Source: Streptomyces sp. NBC_00554
Lineage (GTDB): Bacteria > Actinomycetota > Actinomycetes > Streptomycetales > Streptomycetaceae
Length of the DNA: 64,000 bases
Direction: 5' to 3'
Assembly (NCBI RefSeq): GCF_041431135.1
Contig: NZ_CP107799.1
Coordinates: forward strand, 2,790,001 to 2,854,000
Shown: piece after piece, positions 44,037-51,370 of the stretch
Numbering within the stretch: the first letter of the stretch is position 1
Layout: each line of letters begins with the position of its first letter
Program-made: the position numbers and the translations under genes
Notes under the pieces: generated by a model
What the model was told of the DNA's origin: nothing
The model's database searches: none
Seen by the model: the letters and a program-made list of their open reading frames with translations, nothing else

Positions 44037-44633
44037 TCAGCCCGCTGCCGCGCCGACCACCTCAGGAATCCGGAAGGGTTTGCCGCACCCCCCGCACACG
44101 ATCGGCGCCTGCGCCAGCACGGACGGGACGACCCGTACGTTGCGGCCGCAGTCGCACACCGCCTTCACGCGCACGCCTCCTCCGGAGGAGCCGTGCCTGG
44201 CGGCCGGCCCCCGGAAGCTGCGAGTCGTGTCCGCGGCGGTCGCGACGGTGTGTGCCTTGAGGGCGCGCTGCAACCGCTCCATGGTCGGTCGGTAACGCCG
44301 CTTCGCCTCGAGGTTGAGCGTGACCAGTGAGAAGCCGCTACTGGGATGCGGCTCCTCGGGGTGGTCCAGGCCCAACTCCTCGGCGATCGCGAGGAATCTG
44401 CGGTTGTGGTACCGGCCGGCGCGCGAGGTGTCGCGGACTCCGCGGGCGGCGGCGATGCCGTGGACTGCCTCATGAAGCAGTCGCTCGAAAGAGAGCTCGT
44501 GTCCGCAGGCGGACGACGACTCTCCGATCAGGGACTCTGGCGCGGCAAGATCCGGCAGTTCGGGGTGGTGCCGCTGAATATCGGCCCACGCCCCTGCCAG
44601 CTCTGCGGCGAGAACAGGTGGTGTCGTGCTCAC
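44037..44633 (-). CDS. SprT-like zinc-binding protein
   Basis: A 198-residue protein. The helix ERLLHEAVHGIAAARGV contains HExxH, the zinc metalloprotease signature of SprT/SPRTN-like proteins. RYHNRRFLAIAEELGLDHP probably supplies further contacts. The C-terminus carries a zinc ribbon (VCDCGRNVRV ... IVCGGCGKPF, four Cys). ATG/GTG selection at 44633 is reasonable, but the RBS is weak. SPRTN relatives degrade DNA-protein cross-links; that role here is inference. Confidence 0.82.
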   Translation of the reverse strand: MSTTPPVLAAELAGAWADIQRHHPELPDLAAPESLIGESSSACGHELSFERLLHEAVHGIAAARGVRDTSRAGRYHNRRFLAIAEELGLDHPEEPHPSSGFSLVTLNLEAKRRYRPTMERLQRALKAHTVATAADTTRSFRGPAARHGSSGGGVRVKAVCDCGRNVRVVPSVLAQAPIVCGGCGKPFRIPEVVGAAAG

Positions 44634-44883
44634 GTAATGACAACGAGCCGGGGTGCCTCTGTGTTCCTATTCCGGGGCATCCCAAATAATTTGCACGTAC
44701 CCGTCAGTTGCCGCTGATGCGTCCGGACGAGGGCGGGTGCGCTGATCTGCGGAGAAGCCTCACAGTTCATACCTAGCCGGTACGTAGAGACCCGTACGCC
44801 CCGCCGCTAGACGAGGTCCGCGTGCCGGGGCACCTGTGGTCATCAGATGCGCAAGAGGCGTTTCAGCCGCCCTTGGGGCAAAC

Positions 44884-46299
44884 CTAGTACGCGCGCGCCA
44901 CGACAGCGACGTTACCGGGTGAATCGTCGGCCTCGGGCACCGACCCGTCCTCGGCGATCAGACACCGTACGGTCACCGAGTGCTCGGCCAGTCTGGCCTC
45001 GCCCTCTTCGCCGAGGTCGGCCCACGGGATGCGCGCCCAGCCGCCGGCCACGGCGGCCTCGACGGCCTCCTCGATCGTCGACACCTCCGCCGTCCGGGAC
45101 TCACGCCGCGCCCGCGACTGCTCGAGAAGCAGCGCCTGGTCCTCTTCGAGGACGGTGGGCAACAGGGCGACGAGGCCCTCGATCGCCACCGGCTCCTTGC
45201 CGCCGCGGATACGGCGGACCAGCATCGCGGTGCCGTTCTCCAGGTCACGGGGTCCGACCTCGATACGTACGGGTACACCCTTGAGTTCCCAGTCGACGGC
45301 GCGGCGCCCGAAAGGCGTGTCCGTACGGTCGTCCACGTGCACCCGCACACCCGCCGCCTTCAACTGCTCGCCGATCTCGCGGACCTTGGCCAGAACCGCA
45401 TCGTCGCCCTTGATGGCCAGTACAACGGCCTGAACAGCCGCAAGGCGCGGCGGCACCCGCAACCCACTGTCATCACCGTGCGACATGATCAGGCCACCCA
45501 CCATGCGGGTCGAGGACCCCCAGGAGGTCTGCCAGACGAGCTCCTGCTTGCCCTCCTTGGACAGGTACTGGGTATGGAAAGCCTTCGCGAAGTTCTGCCC
45601 GAGCTCGTGACTGGTGCCCATCTGAAGGGCCTTGCCGTCACCCATCATGGCTTCGAGCGTCAGGGTGTTGATGGCTCCCGCGAACCGCTCACTCGCCGTC
45701 TTGCGGCCGAGTACGACGTCGATCCCGAGGACGTCGACCATGAAGTCGGCGTACACCTTCTCGTGGATGTACGCCGCGTACTCCCGGGCTTCCTCGTACG
45801 TGGCGTGAGCCGTGTGCCCTTCCTGCCACAGGAACTCGGTCGTACGGAGGAACACACGCGGACGCATCTCCCAACGGACCACGTTCGCCCACTGGTTGAT
45901 CAGCAGCGGCAGATCGCGGTAGCTCTGCACCCACTTGGAGAAGTAGTCGTTGATGATCGTCTCCGACGTGGGACGGACGACGATCGGCTCCTCGAGCTCC
46001 TTGCCGCCGCCGTGCGTGACGACCGCCAGCTCCGGGGCGAAACCCTCGACGTGCTCGGCCTCCCTCGTCAGGTACGACTGCGGGATGAAGAGCGGGAAGT
46101 ACGCGTTCTGGGCACCCGCTTCCTTGATGCGGGCGTCCATCTCCTGCTGCATCCGCTCCCACAGCCCGTACCCGTACGGCCGGATGACCATGGTGCCGCG
46201 CACCGGACCGTTGTCGGCCAGCTCGGCCTTGTTGATGAGGTCCTGGTACCAGCGCGGGAAATCGTCCGCCTGGGGCGTGAGAACAGGTGCCTTAGCCAT
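44884..46299 (-). CDS. proS: Prolyl-tRNA synthetase, archaeal/eukaryotic type
   Basis: A 471-residue class II synthetase that charges tRNA-Pro. Class II motifs: GTMVIRPYGYGLWERM and RPTSETIINDYFSKWV (motif 1 and proline site), VRWEMRPRVFLRTTEFLWQEGHTAHA (motif 2, adjoining runs), and motif 3 near SHGDDSGLRVPPRLA. It lacks the editing insertion of the longer (about 565 residue) bacterial enzyme and ends in Tyr (VARAY), both marks of the short archaeal-type form. The C-terminal zinc Cys residues are largely lost. ATG 46299 is chosen. Streptomyces often also carry a bacterial-type proS elsewhere. Confidence 0.94.
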   Translation of the reverse strand: MAKAPVLTPQADDFPRWYQDLINKAELADNGPVRGTMVIRPYGYGLWERMQQEMDARIKEAGAQNAYFPLFIPQSYLTREAEHVEGFAPELAVVTHGGGKELEEPIVVRPTSETIINDYFSKWVQSYRDLPLLINQWANVVRWEMRPRVFLRTTEFLWQEGHTAHATYEEAREYAAYIHEKVYADFMVDVLGIDVVLGRKTASERFAGAINTLTLEAMMGDGKALQMGTSHELGQNFAKAFHTQYLSKEGKQELVWQTSWGSSTRMVGGLIMSHGDDSGLRVPPRLAAVQAVVLAIKGDDAVLAKVREIGEQLKAAGVRVHVDDRTDTPFGRRAVDWELKGVPVRIEVGPRDLENGTAMLVRRIRGGKEPVAIEGLVALLPTVLEEDQALLLEQSRARRESRTAEVSTIEEAVEAAVAGGWARIPWADLGEEGEARLAEHSVTVRCLIAEDGSVPEADDSPGNVAVVARAY

Positions 46300-46501
46300 G
46301 GCGCGATGGTACGGGCACACGTTGCCGGGATGTGAATTCTTACCGAGCGCACAACCGGAGCACAAACCGGGCGCCGAAACCCCTGGACGGCACGTCGAGC
46401 GCGGAGTTTCCTGGCATACGGGGGGAGTGCGGGGCGCACTGCTACGGGGGCCAGGGGAAACGGGGAACAGCGGCAACTCACGGCGGATTGGGGCGCTTTC
46501 G

Positions 46502-47359
46502 ATGACACCTACGCTCGTGCGGCAGCACCTACCTCACGCGGGGCCGGCGCCCCGGGTGGACCCGTGTGCACGCGCGCGTGACTGGGCCGAGATCCAGGAG
46601 CGGATGCTGGTGCCGCTCCACGAGGCCCTCTACGAGCGACTCGAAGTGGGCACCGGAACGCGGCTGCTCGGCCTCGGCTGCGGTTCCGGGCTCGCCCTCC
46701 TGATGGCGGCCTCCCGGGGCGCCGCCGTCACCGGTGTCGACTCCAGGTCGCCCGAACGAGTGACTCTCGCACGGGAGCGGTTGCTGCCGCAGACGTGGGG
46801 CACGCGCGCGCGTGCCGACACCCGTCTCGTCGACGGCACCCCCGAAGACGTGGCCGACGCGGGAGCGCCCGCGTTCAACCTGGTCACCGCGTTCGAACCC
46901 ATCGGGTGTGTGGCCGGGGACTCCGAAGGGCTCGTGGAACTGCTGGAGTCGGCGACACCGCTCGCCGAGCGAGGGGCTCCCGTGGTGCTCGCCGGGTGGG
47001 GGCCGCCGGAACGCTGCGCCACGTCGTCCGTGCTGCGGGTCGCCGCCAAGTTGGCCGACCCCCTGCGGAGGGTGGGCAGTTGGCGGGCCGCCCGTCGTGA
47101 CGACCTCGAGGAGGTCGCCCAGCGGGCCGGGCTCAAGCCCGACGGGTCCGGGCGGGTCGCCTGTCCGTTCGGGTATGCCGATGTGGACAGTGCGGTGCGG
47201 GGGTTGTTGTCGACGGGGCTGTTCGACGCGGCGGTCGGGGCCACGGACGAGGTCCAGGTCGACAAGGAGCTCCGGGAGGCGCTCCATCCTCATCAGCGGC
47301 GGGACGGGACCGTGTGGATGGCGAATGTCTTCCGGTATCTGATCGCTCGTACGGGGTGA
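46502..47359 (+). CDS. SAM-dependent methyltransferase, class I-like
   Basis: A 285-residue protein. The SAM-binding motif is LLGLGCGSGLALLMAASRGA, then VTGVDSRSPERVTLARERL (motif II) and LVTAFEPIGCVAG near motif IV. The C-terminal domain (EEVAQRAGLKPDGSGRVACP) is helical. It diverges from proS. ATG 46502 has no strong RBS but fits the family start. The substrate is unknown. A repeated Streptomyces intergenic element follows it. Confidence 0.85.
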   Translation: MTPTLVRQHLPHAGPAPRVDPCARARDWAEIQERMLVPLHEALYERLEVGTGTRLLGLGCGSGLALLMAASRGAAVTGVDSRSPERVTLARERLLPQTWGTRARADTRLVDGTPEDVADAGAPAFNLVTAFEPIGCVAGDSEGLVELLESATPLAERGAPVVLAGWGPPERCATSSVLRVAAKLADPLRRVGSWRAARRDDLEEVAQRAGLKPDGSGRVACPFGYADVDSAVRGLLSTGLFDAAVGATDEVQVDKELREALHPHQRRDGTVWMANVFRYLIARTG

Positions 47360-47397
47360 GGTCTCAGGCGGGTTTCGCCCCCTCCGCCCCTTCCCGT

Positions 47398-47474
47398 CCC
47401 GTTCCTGGGGGCTGCGCCCCCAGACCCCCCTGTCGCGCTGCGCGCTCGTCCTCAAACGCCGGACGGGCTGAAAG
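47398..47474. repeat. Common Streptomyces intergenic repeat with hairpin
   Basis: A CTGGGGGC-TGC-GCCCCCAG hairpin (47405-47423) followed by CCTCAAACGCCGGACGGGCT. I recognise this combination from memory as a dispersed intergenic element in many Streptomyces genomes. It lies between convergent methyltransferase and ftsH genes and probably acts as a terminator. Confidence 0.75.
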
Positions 47475-47501
47475 ATCTCCCCCGGCCGGGGACAACATGC
47501 T

Positions 47502-49433
47502 CTACCCCTCCTTCCTCAAGCGCGTGACCCCCGCGATCCGGTACGCGTCCGCCTCCTCCAGTGTCTCGCTCGCCAGGAGCGCTTCCGCGAGGGCGTTCAA
47601 CTGGCCTCGGTGGTCGCGGAGTTTCTGGCATGCCTCCTCGTAGCACTCGTCGACGATGCGGCGCATCTCGTGGTCGATCGCGTCGAGGGTCGCCGGGGCG
47701 GCCGAGAGGCCGTAAGCCTGCTGGGCGTCGTTCGGGAGGGCGGAGAGGCGGCCGACGCGGTCGCTCATGCCCCAGCGGGCGACCATGCCGCGCGCGAGGT
47801 TCGTGACCTGTTCCAGGTCGTTCTCCGAACCCGTCGTGACGACTCCGTAGACGACGTGTTCGGCGGCCATGCCTCCCAGAGCACCGATGATGCGACCGCG
47901 CAGGTACTCCTCCGTGTACGCGTACCGGTCCGCGTCCGGAGTGGACAGTGTGACGCCGAGCGCGCGCCCGCGCGGGACGATGGTGATCTTGCGGACGGGG
48001 TCGGCGCCGGGCTGGAGCATGCCGAGGAGGGCGTGGCCGCTCTCGTGGTAGGCGGTGCGGCGGCGTTCCTCATCGGGCATCACCAGGGGGCGTTCGGCGC
48101 CCAGTTGCACCTTTTCTAGCGCTTCGGAGAGGTCCGTCTGTGTGACCTGGTCCTGCTTGCGCTTGACCGCGAGGAGAGCCGCCTCGTTGGCGAGGTTGGC
48201 CAGATCGGCACCGGTCATACCCGGGGTCGTACGGGCCACCTGGGTCAGATCCACGTCCGGGGCCAGCGGAATCCCGCGGGTGTGGATCTCCAGGATCGCC
48301 GCGCGGCCGCCACGGTCGGGCGGCGAGACAGTGACGACGCGGTCGAAGCGGCCCGGGCGGGTGAGCGCCGGGTCCAGGATGTCCGCGCGGTTCGTCGCGG
48401 CGATGACGATCACGCCCTCGGAGCCGGAGAAGCCGTCCATCTCGGTGAGGATCTGGTTCAGGGTCTGCTCGCGCTCGTCATGGCCGCCCATTCCGGAACC
48501 GCCGGCCCGCGCCCGCCCGATCGTGTCGATCTCGTCGATGAAGATGATGGAAGGGGCCACTTTGCGGGCCTCGGCGAACAGTTCGCGGACCCGGGACGCG
48601 CCCACGCCGACGATCATCTCGATGAACTCCGACGCCGAGGCCGAGAAGAACGGCACGCCCGCCTCCCCCGCGACCGCCCGCGCGAGCAGCGTCTTGCCAG
48701 TACCGGGAGGGCCGGCCAGCAGCACGCCCCGGGGCATCTTGGCGCCCATCTTCCGGTACTCGTCGGGGTTCTTGAGGAAGTCCACGACGTCGTTGAGTTC
48801 GCCCTCGACCTCGTCGATCCCGGCCACGTCCGCGAACGTCGTGCGCGTGGCGCCCGGCTGCAGCTCGACCGGTTTCGGCGGCGCCTTGCGGCCCAGCATG
48901 CCGCCCGCACCACCCATGCCCGCGCTCATCCGCCGCGCGATGAAGATCCACAGGACGACGAGCAGCAGCATCGGTGCCAGCGAGATCAACAGGTTGAAGA
49001 GGAAGCTGCGCTGCTGGACGACCGGCTCGGCGGTCACCGTGACGTTGTGCTTGTCCAGGTTCTCCCAGAGCTGGTCGTCCGCGAAGGACGGCCGCTGGGT
49101 CTTGAACTTGGTGTACTTCCCGTCGCCCTCCGGGTTGTCCTGGGCGTTCTTGAGCTGGCCCTGGATCGCGTCGCCCTTGGAGTAGATCTTGGTGACGTTG
49201 CCGTCGTCGACCTGCTTGCTGAACTCCGTGTAGGAGATCGTCGGCTCGTCGCCCTCGTTGAAGAAGGACAGCACCAGGTTGGCAATCAGGTACACCACCA
49301 GGGCGGTGAGGATCAGACCACCCCAGCCGCCCGGCATCTTCCTCTTGCCGGAAGGCGGCGTCGGCTCGGGCGGAGTGCCCTCGGTACGCCACGGCTGGTC
49401 AGGGGCCTTGCGCGGCGGCACAGGGTTGCTCAT
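47502..49433 (-). CDS. ftsH: Membrane AAA+ zinc metalloprotease FtsH (paralogue)
   Basis: A 643-residue protease that extracts and degrades membrane proteins. Two membrane segments (GGLILTALVVYLIANLVLSF and LISLAPMLLLVVLWIFIA) flank a periplasmic domain. Walker A is GPPGTGKTLLARAVAGEAG, Walker B IIFIDEIDTIG, the second region of homology ATNRADILDPALTRPGRFD, and the zinc site HESGHALLG, with an Asp ligand in SENDLEQVTNLAR. Streptomyces usually have another, longer ftsH near folE and hpt, so this is probably a second copy. Hairpin 49484-49517 precedes it. Confidence 0.95.
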   Translation of the reverse strand: MSNPVPPRKAPDQPWRTEGTPPEPTPPSGKRKMPGGWGGLILTALVVYLIANLVLSFFNEGDEPTISYTEFSKQVDDGNVTKIYSKGDAIQGQLKNAQDNPEGDGKYTKFKTQRPSFADDQLWENLDKHNVTVTAEPVVQQRSFLFNLLISLAPMLLLVVLWIFIARRMSAGMGGAGGMLGRKAPPKPVELQPGATRTTFADVAGIDEVEGELNDVVDFLKNPDEYRKMGAKMPRGVLLAGPPGTGKTLLARAVAGEAGVPFFSASASEFIEMIVGVGASRVRELFAEARKVAPSIIFIDEIDTIGRARAGGSGMGGHDEREQTLNQILTEMDGFSGSEGVIVIAATNRADILDPALTRPGRFDRVVTVSPPDRGGRAAILEIHTRGIPLAPDVDLTQVARTTPGMTGADLANLANEAALLAVKRKQDQVTQTDLSEALEKVQLGAERPLVMPDEERRRTAYHESGHALLGMLQPGADPVRKITIVPRGRALGVTLSTPDADRYAYTEEYLRGRIIGALGGMAAEHVVYGVVTTGSENDLEQVTNLARGMVARWGMSDRVGRLSALPNDAQQAYGLSAAPATLDAIDHEMRRIVDECYEEACQKLRDHRGQLNALAEALLASETLEEADAYRIAGVTRLRKEG

Positions 49434-49483
49434 ATCCGGACGTTACGACAGGAAAACGGCGCCAGCACCCGCAGGGAACGCAC

Positions 49484-49517
49484 TGAGGGCGCCCCCCGAA
49501 CACGAGGGGCGCCCTCA
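49484..49517. terminator. Hairpin terminator after ffh
   Basis: Perfect arms (49484-49495 and 49506-49517) reading TGAGGGCGCCCC and its complement, with a ten-base loop. It separates ffh from ftsH on the same strand. Confidence 0.75.
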
Positions 49518-49587
49518 ACGTCGTACGAGATCAGAACCCCGTACGCGAAGCACCGTACGAACAGACAGTCCCGCACGCGACGAATCG

Positions 49588-51138
49588 TCAGCCCATGAAC
49601 TTCTTGAACTCGTCCGGCAGCTCGAAGTCCTTGGCGCCCTGCTGGGGCAGTCCGAAGGCGCCGCCCGGCTGGGGGCCCGCCTCGCGGCGCGCCTGGGCCT
49701 CGGCCTCCTCCTGCTTGCGCTTCATCGGGTTGCCGGAGCGCTGCTTGCCCTTGGCCTGCTTCTGCTTCTTCTTGGTGCGGCCGGGGCCGCCACCCATGCC
49801 CGGCATCCCGGGCATCCCCGGCATTCCGCCGCCCTGGGCCATGCGGGACATCATCTTGCGGGCCTCGAAGAAGCGCTCGACCAGGCCCTTGACCGCGCTG
49901 ACATCGACGCCGGAGCCCTTCGCGATACGGGCACGGCGCGAGCCGTTGATGATCGTCGGTTCCTGGCGCTCGCCCGGGGTCATCGACTTGATGATCGCGG
50001 CCGTGCGGTCGACGTCACGCTCGTCGAGGTTGGCGATCTGGTCCTTGATCTGGCCCATGCCCGGGAGCATGCCGAGCAGCTTGCTGATGCTGCCCATCTT
50101 CCGGACCTGTTCCATCTGGGCCAGGAAGTCGTCGAGCGTGAAGTCCTGGCCCTTCTTGGACGCCAGCTTGGAGGCCATCTCCTGGGCCTCTTCTTGGCTG
50201 AACGTCTTCTCCGCCTGCTCGATCAGGGTGAGCAGGTCACCCATGTCGAGGATGCGGGAGGCCATCCGGTCCGGGTGGAACGCGTCGAAGTCGTCGAGCT
50301 TCTCGCCGTTCGACGCGAACATGATCGGCTTGCCGGTGACCGAGGCGATGGAGAGGGCCGCGCCGCCTCGGGCGTCGCCGTCCAGCTTCGAGAGCACCAC
50401 ACCGTCGAAGCCGACACCGTCGCGGAAGGACTCCGCGGTGTTGACCGCATCCTGGCCGATCATCGCGTCGACGACGAAGAGGATCTCGTCCGGGCTGACC
50501 GCATCCCTGATGTCCGCGGCCTGCTGCATCAGCTCCTGGTCGATACCCAGGCGGCCGGCGGTGTCCACGATCACGATGTCGTGGACCTTGTTCTTGGCGA
50601 ACTCGATGGAGTCCTTGGCGACCTTGACCGGGTCACCGACGCCGTTGCCCGGCTCGGGCGCGTAGACGGCGACGCCCGCGCGCTCGGCGACGACGCTGAG
50701 CTGGGTCACGGCGTTCGGGCGCTGGAGGTCGGCGGCGACGAGGAGCGGGGAGTGGCCCTGGTCCTTCAGCCACTTGCCGAGCTTTCCGGCGAGCGTGGTC
50801 TTACCGGCACCCTGCAGACCGGCGAGCATGATCACGGTGGGCGGGTTCTTGGCGAACCGGAGACGACGGGTCTCGCCACCCAGGATGGTCACCAGCTCGC
50901 TGTTGACGATCTTGAGGATCTGCTGGGCGGGGTTCAGCGCCTTGGAGACTTCGCTCCCGAGCGCCCTCTCCTTCACGTTCTTGATGAAGGTCCGCACAAC
51001 CGGCAGAGCCACGTCCGCCTCAAGGAGCGCGATGCGGATCTCGCGGGCCGTGGCGTCGATGTCCGCCTCGCTCAGACGCCCCTTGCCCCGCAGGGACTTG
51101 AAGGTGGCTGACAGGCGGTCGGAGAGAGTATCGAACAC
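49588..51138 (-). CDS. ffh: Signal recognition particle protein Ffh
   Basis: A 516-residue SRP54 GTPase. The N domain (DTLSDRLSATFKSLRGKGRL) precedes the G domain with GLQGAGKTTLAGKLGKWL, DLQRPNAVTQL, IVDTAGRLG and SKLDGDARGGAALS. The Met-rich M domain (KMGSISKLLGMLPGMGQIKDQ, GSRRARIAKGSGVDVSAV in short runs) binds signal peptides and 4.5S RNA. A tail with MPGMPGMPGMGGG is Streptomyces-like. I chose GTG 51138 (VFDTLSD). It works with FtsY, encoded at 58563-59759. Confidence 0.97.
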   Translation of the reverse strand: MFDTLSDRLSATFKSLRGKGRLSEADIDATAREIRIALLEADVALPVVRTFIKNVKERALGSEVSKALNPAQQILKIVNSELVTILGGETRRLRFAKNPPTVIMLAGLQGAGKTTLAGKLGKWLKDQGHSPLLVAADLQRPNAVTQLSVVAERAGVAVYAPEPGNGVGDPVKVAKDSIEFAKNKVHDIVIVDTAGRLGIDQELMQQAADIRDAVSPDEILFVVDAMIGQDAVNTAESFRDGVGFDGVVLSKLDGDARGGAALSIASVTGKPIMFASNGEKLDDFDAFHPDRMASRILDMGDLLTLIEQAEKTFSQEEAQEMASKLASKKGQDFTLDDFLAQMEQVRKMGSISKLLGMLPGMGQIKDQIANLDERDVDRTAAIIKSMTPGERQEPTIINGSRRARIAKGSGVDVSAVKGLVERFFEARKMMSRMAQGGGMPGMPGMPGMGGGPGRTKKKQKQAKGKQRSGNPMKRKQEEAEAQARREAGPQPGGAFGLPQQGAKDFELPDEFKKFMG

Positions 51139-51243
51139 AGCGGCGTCGGTCCTCGGAGTCGGGGGCAGTCTGGGTTGCCCTCCAGGGTATCCGCCCGTGA
51201 GATGCAAACGGGCCCCTGCCCGGCGAAAGACCCGAGCAGAGGC

Positions 51244-51332
51244 CTCAAATCCCCGCGTGCGCGGGGAGCACGTATCGCCACCCCGGATCGTCACGAGATC
51301 CTCCGGGTCATCCCCGCGTCAGCGAGGAGCAC
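51244..51332. CRISPR. Minimal degenerate type I-E-like CRISPR: two repeats, one spacer
   Basis: A 28-base repeat at 51305-51332 (begins GGGTCATCCCCGCGT, ends GAGGAGCAC) and a diverged copy at 51244-51271 (CCCCGCGTGCGCGGGGAGCAC at its 3' side). They enclose a 33-base spacer (51272-51304). The 61-base start-to-start period and the CCCCGCG-N-CGGGGA stem are those of type I-E arrays in Streptomyces. No cas genes lie in the window. Both copies have substitutions, so it looks like a relic. Confidence 0.65.
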
Positions 51333-51370
51333 GCCAGGAAAACGCACGAGCCGACCAGCAGGTCACGCCC

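Noticed and set aside
51183..51215. Possible third CRISPR repeat 61 bases left of the first
   Set aside because: Only GGGTATCC-like bases match at the expected register; the CCCCGCG stem is missing, so it is not better than chance.
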